Source: Bradyrhizobium oropedii (GTDB taxonomy: Bacteria > Pseudomonadota > Alphaproteobacteria > Rhizobiales > Xanthobacteraceae). From it: DNA of 46,606 bases. This document shows positions 40,547 through 46,606 of this stretch, piece after piece (the stretch's first letter is position 1; each line of letters begins with the position of its first letter). Below the pieces are notes generated by a model. The model saw only the letters and a list, made by a program, of their open reading frames with translations, made no database searches and was not told the origin of the DNA. Both the position numbers and the translations under genes were made by a program. The DNA is taken from contig NZ_JACMYO010000054.1 of assembly GCF_020889685.1 (NCBI RefSeq), positions 1 to 46,606 of the forward strand. The letters are read 5' to 3'.

Positions 40547-41329
40547 ATGCCGATGATCAACGCCGACGGGTGCCTGCTCAACGTCCAGGTGGACGGCCGC
40601 GACGGCGGACCGACCCTGATGCTGTCGAACTCGCTCGGCTGCACCTTGCAGATGTGGGAGCCACAGATGCCGGCGTTGACGCAGATGTTCCGCGTCATCC
40701 GCTACGACCGCCGCGGTCACGGCAAGTCCGGCGTGCCGGCCGGCCCCTACTCGATGGAGCGGTTCGGCCGCGACGTGCTCGCGATCCTCGACGACCTCAA
40801 CATCGAGAAGGTGCATTGGTGCGGCCTGTCGATGGGCGGCATGGTCGGGCAATGGCTCGGCGCCAACGCGCCTGAGCGGTTCGGCAAGCTGATCCTCGCC
40901 AACACCGCCTGCTACTATCCCGATCCGACCAACTGGCTGAATCGGATCAAGGCGGTCAAGGAAGGCGGCATCGCCGCCGTCGCCGACACCGTGATCGCGG
41001 GCTGGCTGACCGCCGACTTCCGCGAGCGCGAGCCGCAGACCACGGCGCGCATGAAGGCGATGCTGGTCGCCTCCCCCGTCGAGGGCTATCTCGCCTGCTG
41101 CGAGGCGCTGTCGACGCTCGACCAGCGCGCGCTGCTGCCCAAAATCAAGAGCCCGACCCTGGTGATCGCTGGAAAGCAGGACATGGCAACGCCAGTGTCG
41201 GCGGGCGAGATGATCCGCAGCGGCATTCCCGGCGCAAGCATGACGCTGCTCGATGCCGCACATATTTCCAATGTCGAGCAGTCGCATGCATTCACCGAAG
41301 CCGTGGTCGGCTTCCTGACGCAACGTTAA
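40547..41329 (+). CDS. pcaD: 3-oxoadipate enol-lactonase
   Basis: About 260 residues, alpha/beta hydrolase. The nucleophile Ser95 is in CGLSMGGMVGQWLG; the acid is in VIAGKQDMATPVSAGEM and the His in LLDAAHISNVEQSHAF. PcaD hydrolyses the enol-lactone to 3-oxoadipate. It lies 41 bases after the small gene. A palindromic repeat separates it from pcaC. Confidence 0.93.
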   Translation: MPMINADGCLLNVQVDGRDGGPTLMLSNSLGCTLQMWEPQMPALTQMFRVIRYDRRGHGKSGVPAGPYSMERFGRDVLAILDDLNIEKVHWCGLSMGGMVGQWLGANAPERFGKLILANTACYYPDPTNWLNRIKAVKEGGIAAVADTVIAGWLTADFREREPQTTARMKAMLVASPVEGYLACCEALSTLDQRALLPKIKSPTLVIAGKQDMATPVSAGEMIRSGIPGASMTLLDAAHISNVEQSHAFTEAVVGFLTQR

Positions 41330-41346
41330 ACGCAAGCAGCAATGGA

Positions 41347-41430
41347 CGTCATTGCGAGCGGAGCGAAGCAATCCATGTCACCGCCTGCCGAGACATGGAT
41401 TGCTTCGTCGCTTCGCTCCTCGCAATGACG
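41347..41430. repeat. Third palindromic repeat family (GTCATTGCGAG type) between pcaD and pcaC
   Basis: CGTCATTGCGAGCGGAGCG...AAGCAATCCATG and its inverted partner CATGGATTGCTTCG...CTCGCAATGACG, with a short spacer. This type is widespread in alphaproteobacteria. Its end runs into the pcaC ribosome-binding site. Confidence 0.85.
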
Positions 41431-41444
41431 AGGAGGAGACATCA

Positions 41445-41837
41445 ATGGACGACGATCAGCGCCGCGACGACGGCATGACGCAGCGCCGCAAGGTGCTCGG
41501 CAATGAATGGGTCGACAAGTCGATCAAGAACCGCAACGCGTTCAACACCGATTTCCAGGACCTGATCACGCGCTATGCGTGGGGCGACATCTGGACCCGG
41601 CCGCATTTCGATCACCGCACCCGCCGCGTGCTTGTGATCGGCACCATGGTCGCGCTCGGCCAGTGGGACGAATTCCGCCTGCATGTGCGCGCGGCGCTCG
41701 CCGAAGGCGGCTTCACGCCCGACGACATCAAGGAGATCCTGCTGCAGCAGGCGATCTATTGCGGCGTGCCCGCCGCCAATCACGCCGTCAAGGAAGCCGG
41801 CGCGATCATTGCCGAACTAGGGCTGCTGAAGGGATAG
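41445..41837 (+). CDS. pcaC: 4-carboxymuconolactone decarboxylase
   Basis: About 130 residues, usual length. The CMD family core is FNTDFQDLITRYAWGDIWTRPHFDHRTRRVLVIGTMVALGQWDEFRLHVRAAL and IKEILLQQAIYCGVPAANHAVKEA with the conserved Cys and His. It decarboxylates 4-carboxymuconolactone. The ATG at 41445 follows GAGGAGGAG, whose bases sit against the palindromic repeat just upstream. Its 3' end overlaps the convergent membrane-protein gene by 21 bases. Confidence 0.94.
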   Translation: MDDDQRRDDGMTQRRKVLGNEWVDKSIKNRNAFNTDFQDLITRYAWGDIWTRPHFDHRTRRVLVIGTMVALGQWDEFRLHVRAALAEGGFTPDDIKEILLQQAIYCGVPAANHAVKEAGAIIAELGLLKG

Positions 41838-42344
41838 CTCGCCGGTCGGCGCGCCCGCCTCGGCGACGGGTGCCTCGAGGGCCCGCTTCGGCGACGTCTC
41901 GAACAGCATCACGATCGCGGTGCCGAGCAGCATCAGAAGCTCTGCGGCATGCATGCGCAGCGCCTCGATCTCGCCGACCCTGGAGGCCATCATCATGCTG
42001 GCGAAGCTCAGCACGCTGCCGAGGCAGAGCGCGACCGCAAGCGCCTCGTCGCTGCCGCTGCTCTTCTTGCGCAGCGGCGAAAAGGCCGTCATCGCGAGGA
42101 AGACAGCGAAGAACGCCACCACGGTGATCCGCGCCAGCGCCAGGAGCCATGCGAGCCGTACCGTCGCCATCTTCGAGAGGTGCAGATAGTCGCTCGCATA
42201 CAGCGCGATCGACACGCTCGGCCGCTCATAGAGACCGTGGATCGGCGACACCATGATGCTGAAGGCGATGATGGTCCAGACCGGAATGAAATAGGCCGCA
42301 AGCAGCGCGCCGTTGAAGGAGCTGATCCGCCAGTTGTTCGACAT
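41817..42344 (-). CDS. Small multi-pass membrane protein of unknown function
   Basis: About 175 residues with four hydrophobic helices (GALLAAYFIPVWTIIAFSIMV; LAWLLALARITVVAFFAVFLA; ALAVALCLGSVLSFASMMMAS; AELLMLLGTAIVMLF) and a Gly/Glu/Ala-rich tail. No known family is recognised. It overlaps the end of pcaC by 21 bases in the opposite direction and stands alone. Confidence 0.75.
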   Translation of the reverse strand: MSNNWRISSFNGALLAAYFIPVWTIIAFSIMVSPIHGLYERPSVSIALYASDYLHLSKMATVRLAWLLALARITVVAFFAVFLAMTAFSPLRKKSSGSDEALAVALCLGSVLSFASMMMASRVGEIEALRMHAAELLMLLGTAIVMLFETSPKRALEAPVAEAGAPTGELSLQQP

Positions 42345-42513
42345 TGCCGCTTCCCGTCTCTCTCCGGCGCCTTTCAGATCGGCGACGGTTCAGCCTGCGA
42401 GGTAACGCCGATCGATTGCCGGCGGCAATTTAAACCCTTTGTTTACCTTAATCGGGCTGGGGATTAACCGGCTTGGGGATGGTCCGGGGAACGGTCGGCG
42501 CCGTGCCAAAACG

Positions 42514-42553
42514 GCGCGAAAAAGAAGGGTCCCGCCTTGCGGCGAGACCCTTC
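42514..42553 (-). terminator. Terminator downstream of the small Gln/Pro-rich gene
   Basis: Stem GAAGGGTCCCGCC / GGCGAGACCCTTC (12 of 13 paired) with a TTGC loop, followed on the minus strand by a run of five Ts. It lies about 55 bases beyond the stop at 42609. Confidence 0.7.
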
Positions 42554-42608
42554 CGGAACTGCTCCTGCCAGCGTCACTTGCTGACGGCGCTTGCTCAACG
42601 TCTCCGGA

Positions 42609-42755
42609 CTAGCGCTCCGGATCGGGGGTCTCGCCCGGCCGGCCCGGATCCTGCTGCTGCTGGCCGGGCTTCTGCCCGCCACCCTGCTGTTGCTGGCCCG
42701 GCTTCTGACCAGGCTTCTGGCCTTGCTGGTCCGGCTTCTGGTTCTGATTGCTCAT
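42609..42755 (-). CDS. Small Gln/Pro/Gly-rich low-complexity protein
   Basis: About 48 residues made of repeated QKPGQQQQ and GQKPGQ units ending DPER. No fold is expected. The ATG at 42755 has GGGAG eight bases upstream, and a terminator follows, which supports a real transcription unit. The frame continues upstream to 42971, but that part is not protein-like. Similar short proteins occur in Bradyrhizobium-type genomes; the function is unknown, perhaps a stress-related disordered peptide. Confidence 0.6.
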   Translation of the reverse strand: MSNQNQKPDQQGQKPGQKPGQQQQGGGQKPGQQQQDPGRPGETPDPER

Positions 42756-43057
42756 GCGGCTACTCCCTTTGCTTTCATGAAGCTGGGGACAACGCGCGCG
42801 CCAGGAGCGCAGTTGCTCGGGGAACACGGGTTCCGGCGTGATCATTGCAAGGCAACCACGTGTCGCCCCTGTGACATCGGAACCGCAGCCGCCAAAGTAG
42901 TTATGTACAAGCCCTTTCTGCTGCTGCCACGCTGTTGCCGCCGCCGGGGTTCCGCTGTTAGAAAATGACACGACGCGACGGATCAGGCTGCCGGGGGCCC
43001 TCGCCGCGTCACTCGCGACGTAGCGTTTTCGAGCGAAGTGGGGACTAACGGCAGCGC
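42756..43057. other. Intergenic region upstream of livH
   Basis: No supported gene. It should hold the divergent promoters of the small Gln/Pro-rich gene (minus) and the liv operon (plus). No clear operator or riboswitch is seen. Confidence 0.4.
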
Positions 43058-43975
43058 ATGGATTATTTCGCCCAGCAATTGATCAACGGCCTCGTGCTCG
43101 GTTCGATCTACGGCTTGATCGCCATCGGCTACACGATGGTCTACGGCATCGTCGGCATGATCAACTTCGCTCATGGCGACATCTTCATGATCGGCGGCTT
43201 CATCGCGCTGATCTCGTTCCTGGTGCTGGTGTCGCTCGGCCTCACCGCGATCCCGCTGATCCTCTTGATCGTGCTGCTGGTCTCGATGGCGATCACCGCG
43301 CTCTATGGCTGGACCATCGAGCGCATCGCCTACCGACCCCTGAGGCATTCGTTCCGGCTGGCGCCGATGCTGTCGGCGATCGGCATGTCGTTCGTGCTGA
43401 CCAACTTCTCGCAGGTGTCGCAGGGCGCGCGCGTCAAACCGGTGCCGCCGATCATCACCGGCGGCTACACGCTGCATGAGGGCTCGCAGGGCTTCGCCGT
43501 TCAGCTCTCCAACATCCAGATCATGGTCGTGCTCGCCACCATCGTGGTGCTTGCGTTGTTCACCTGGCTGGTCTCGCGCACGCGGCTCGGACGCGACATG
43601 CGCGCCTGCGAGCAGGACCAGACCATGGCCGCGCTGCTCGGCGTCGACGTCGACCGCACCATCTCGATGACCTTCGTGATCGGCGCCGCGCTCGCCGCCG
43701 TCGCCGGCATGATGTACCTGCTGTATTACGGCCTGGTCGATTTCTTCATGGGCTTCGTCGCCGGCATCAAGGCATTCACCGCCGCCGTGCTCGGCGGCAT
43801 CGGCTCGCTGCCGGGCGCAATGCTCGGCGGGCTTGCGATCGGCCTGATCGAGACGTTCTGGTCGGCCTATTTCTCGGTGGAGTACAAGGACGTCGCCGCG
43901 TTCTCGATCCTGATCGTGGTGCTGATCTTCATGCCGACCGGCCTGCTTGGCCGTCCCGAAGTCGAAAAAGTCTGA
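43058..43975 (+). CDS. livH: Branched-chain amino acid-type ABC transporter permease
   Basis: About 305 residues with eight or nine hydrophobic helices. LivH motifs are FAQQLINGLVLGSIYGLIAIGYTMVYGIVGMINFAHGDIFMIGGF at the start and AFTAAVLGGIGSLPGAMLGGLAIGLIETFW near the end, with the EAA-like loop RDMRACEQDQTMAALLGVDVDRTI. It forms the channel with LivM in the inner membrane. Substrates of this family include branched-chain amino acids, amides, urea and aromatic acids, so the exact solute is open. Confidence 0.92.
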   Translation: MDYFAQQLINGLVLGSIYGLIAIGYTMVYGIVGMINFAHGDIFMIGGFIALISFLVLVSLGLTAIPLILLIVLLVSMAITALYGWTIERIAYRPLRHSFRLAPMLSAIGMSFVLTNFSQVSQGARVKPVPPIITGGYTLHEGSQGFAVQLSNIQIMVVLATIVVLALFTWLVSRTRLGRDMRACEQDQTMAALLGVDVDRTISMTFVIGAALAAVAGMMYLLYYGLVDFFMGFVAGIKAFTAAVLGGIGSLPGAMLGGLAIGLIETFWSAYFSVEYKDVAAFSILIVVLIFMPTGLLGRPEVEKV

Positions 43976-43985
43976 CAGGCACTTC

Positions 43986-45311
43986 GTGAGCGCGACCTCA
44001 GCCCGACCCTCGCATGCCGCGCAGCCCTCGGGCGGCGCCTTCATTCTCAAGAAAGCCCTGATCAGCGCGCTCGTCGCGCTGGTGCTGTTCTCGCTGATGA
44101 TCGGCGTGCGCACCGAGGCCGGACCGCAAGGCGGCCTGATCTACTGGACGCGGTTCGGCGACCTCGCGGCCCTCGTCGCCACGGTGTTCGGCGGCAGCAT
44201 CATCGTCGAGCTGCTGCGGCAATGGTGGGGGCCGATCGACAAGGACAGCCTCGTTCCGAAGCCGGTGCAGTCAGCGATGTCGTTCGCCGGCCGCTGGCTG
44301 GCGCCCGCGCTGCTGGTGTTCGCCTTCCTCGTGCCGGTCATCTTCTACGACCAGCGCTACATTCTCGACCTCTCGATCCTGGTCCTGACCTATGTGATGC
44401 TGGGATGGGGATTGAACGTCGTGGTCGGCCTCGCCGGCCTGCTCGATCTCGGCTATGTCGCCTTCTATGCGGTCGGCGCCTATTCCTACGCGCTGCTTGC
44501 CACCAATTTCGGATTGTCGTTCTGGGTCTGCCTGCCGCTCGCCGGCATCCTGGCGGCGTTCTGGGGCGTACTGCTCGGCTTTCCGGTGCTGCGGCTGCGC
44601 GGCGATTATCTCGCGATCGTGACGCTCGCCTTCGGCGAGATCATCCGCCTCGTCATCATCAACTGGCAAAGCCTGACCGGCGGCCCCAACGGCGTATCGG
44701 GAATTCCGCGCCCGACCATGTTCGGCATTCCGCTCGATAACAGCGACAGCGGGCTCGCCGCCAGGCTCGGCATCGAGTTCTCGCCGACCCATCGCCTCGT
44801 CTTCCTGTTCTATTTGATCCTGGCGATGGCGCTGCTCACCAACTGGGTGACGATCCGGCTGCGGCGGCTGCCGATCGGCCGCGCCTGGGAAGCGCTGCGC
44901 GAGGACGAGGTCGCCTGCCGCGCGCTCGGCATCAACACCACGACCACCAAGCTGACGGCATTCGCGACCGGTGCGATGTTCGGCGGCTTTGCCGGCGCGT
45001 TCTTCGCCACGCGGCAGGGCTTCATCAGCCCGGAATCCTTCACCTTCCAGGAATCGGCGCTGGTGCTGGCGATCGTCGTGCTCGGCGGCATGGGCTCGCA
45101 GCTCGGCGTAGCACTCTCCGCGCTTACGATGATCGGCGGCTTCGAACTGTTCCGCGGCTTCGATCAATACCGCATGTTGGTGTTCGGTATCGCGATGGTG
45201 CTGTTGATGATCTGGCGGCCGCGCGGCCTGATCGGCCATCGCGCGCCGACCGTGTTCCTGGAGCGCAACCAGGCGATCTCGTCCGACCTCGTCAAGGAGG
45301 GCCACGGATGA
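43986..45311 (+). CDS. livM: Branched-chain amino acid-type ABC transporter permease
   Basis: About 441 residues. An N-terminal extension with two extra hydrophobic segments (about 20-110) precedes the LivM core: YVMLGWGLNVVVGLAGLLDLGYVAFYAVGAYSYALLA and LRLRGDYLAIVTLAFGEIIRLV, and the EAA loop RAWEALREDEVACRALGINTTTTKLTAFATGAMFGGFAGAFF. The GTG at 43986 is chosen as start, ten bases after livH; the frame opens earlier within livH. It overlaps livG by four bases. Confidence 0.92.
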   Translation: MSATSARPSHAAQPSGGAFILKKALISALVALVLFSLMIGVRTEAGPQGGLIYWTRFGDLAALVATVFGGSIIVELLRQWWGPIDKDSLVPKPVQSAMSFAGRWLAPALLVFAFLVPVIFYDQRYILDLSILVLTYVMLGWGLNVVVGLAGLLDLGYVAFYAVGAYSYALLATNFGLSFWVCLPLAGILAAFWGVLLGFPVLRLRGDYLAIVTLAFGEIIRLVIINWQSLTGGPNGVSGIPRPTMFGIPLDNSDSGLAARLGIEFSPTHRLVFLFYLILAMALLTNWVTIRLRRLPIGRAWEALREDEVACRALGINTTTTKLTAFATGAMFGGFAGAFFATRQGFISPESFTFQESALVLAIVVLGGMGSQLGVALSALTMIGGFELFRGFDQYRMLVFGIAMVLLMIWRPRGLIGHRAPTVFLERNQAISSDLVKEGHG

Positions 45312-46137
45312 GCGGCGACCATATCCTCACCGTCGACCGCCTGATGATGCGCTTCGGCGGCATCGTTGCGGTCAACGAGCTCTCCTTCGCCGCCGAGCGG
45401 CGCAAGATCACCGCGCTGATCGGGCCGAACGGCGCCGGCAAGACCACGGTGTTCAACTGCATCACCGGCTTCTACCGGCCGAGCGGCGGCGCGATCCGTC
45501 TCGCCCATGATGACGGCCGCACCATCCAGCTCGAGCGGCTGAACGATTTCCGCATCTCCAAGCAGGCCAAGGTGGCGCGCACCTTCCAGAACATCCGGCT
45601 GTTTCCCGGCATGACCGCGCTGGAGAATCTGATGGTCGCCCAGCACAACGCGCTGATGCGCGCCTCGGGCCTGACCGTGCTGGGCCTGCTCGGCCTGCCG
45701 TCCTGGCGCGAGGCGGAACGCCGCGCGATCGATCTGGCGCGGGCCTGGCTCGACCGCGTCGGGCTGCTCGACCGCGCCGACGATGCCGCGGGCAATCTGC
45801 CCTATGGCGACCAGCGCAGGCTCGAGATCGCGCGTGCGATGTGCACCGAACCCGCCCTGCTCTGCCTCGACGAGCCGGCAGCCGGACTGAACGCGCGCGA
45901 GAGCGGCGGGCTCAACGAGCTGCTGCTGTCGATCCGCAACGAACAGGGCACCTCGATCCTGCTGATCGAGCATGACATGTCGGTCGTGATGGAAATCTCC
46001 GATCACGTCGTGGTCATGGACTACGGCGTCAAGATCGCCGAAGGCACACCGCAGGCCGTGCGCGACGATCCCAAGGTGATCGCCGCCTATCTCGGCGCCG
46101 ACGAGGAAGAGGCGATCGCCGTGATGGAGAGCGGCAC

Positions 46138-46141
<4 letters not shown>
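45308..46141 (+). CDS. livG: Branched-chain amino acid-type ABC transporter ATPase
   Basis: About 277 residues. Walker A GPNGAGKTT (about 39-47), the LivG-specific VARTFQNIRLFPGMTALENLMVAQH, signature LPYGDQRRLEIARAMC, Walker B LLCLDEPAAGLN and the switch His in LLIEHDMSVVMEI. It drives the LivHM permease. The start overlaps livM and the stop overlaps livF by four bases. Confidence 0.95.

Positions 46142-46606
<465 letters not shown>

Overview
This 46.6 kb window is high-GC chromosomal DNA from an alphaproteobacterium, most likely Bradyrhizobium or a close relative in the Nitrobacteraceae. That rests on gene content and style (pca, cox and liv clusters, DUF3313 lipoprotein, Tlde1-type protein) and on the many short palindromic repeats with GTCATTCCGGGG ends. 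No BLAST or phylogeny was run, so the genus is an inference. The window opens inside groEL and closes inside livF. Nothing in it looks like a phage, an integrative element or a CRISPR array.

Layout. 1-9.5 kb: groEL tail with its terminator; a large SAM-cyclase-ATPase signalling protein; a DUF3313 lipoprotein divergent from a TetR regulator, with two tandem palindromic operators between them; a GIY-YIG nuclease gene framed by inverted repeat arms; a slipin (band 7) gene preceded on the same strand by two abutting tRNA-like sequences; a Cys-rich Sel1-like secreted protein flanked by a copy of the groEL tail and a remnant of the DUF3313 gene. 9.5-15.7 kb: LysR/isochorismatase/GST, AMP nucleosidase, a Tlde1-like L,D-transpeptidase-fold protein and a DUF899 protein. 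15.8-20.9 kb: a GT39/GT2-GtrA glycosyltransferase pair that probably decorates envelope lipid, small secreted proteins, and a DUF72-DUF488 pair.

20.9-29.9 kb is a long block of minus-strand genes. It holds a GntR-MFS-amidohydrolase-PhzF catabolic operon with its own palindromic operator, a membrane adenylate cyclase, and an ABC efflux operon (TetR-HlyD-ATPase-permease) with a perfect TetR-type operator. 30-31.3 kb holds DUF2000 and DUF4189 genes among repeats.

31.5-38.6 kb is a CO-dehydrogenase-like (cox) cluster, minus strand, in transcription order coxG, coxS, coxM, coxD, coxE, split xdhC (two genes), and a MocA-like cofactor gene. The molybdenum catalytic subunit coxL is absent from it. 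38.8-41.8 kb is a protocatechuate-branch operon (pcaB, a small unknown gene, pcaD, pcaC). 43-46.6 kb is a branched-chain amino-acid-type ABC importer (livHMGF, the last partial).

The most interesting structures lie between genes: the tRNA-like pair ahead of the slipin, the GIY-YIG gene fitted exactly between repeat arms, a modular palindromic repeat family that accepts nested hairpins, two large hairpins filling the gap between the split xdhC genes, and two tandem arrays whose units each restart with a stop codon.
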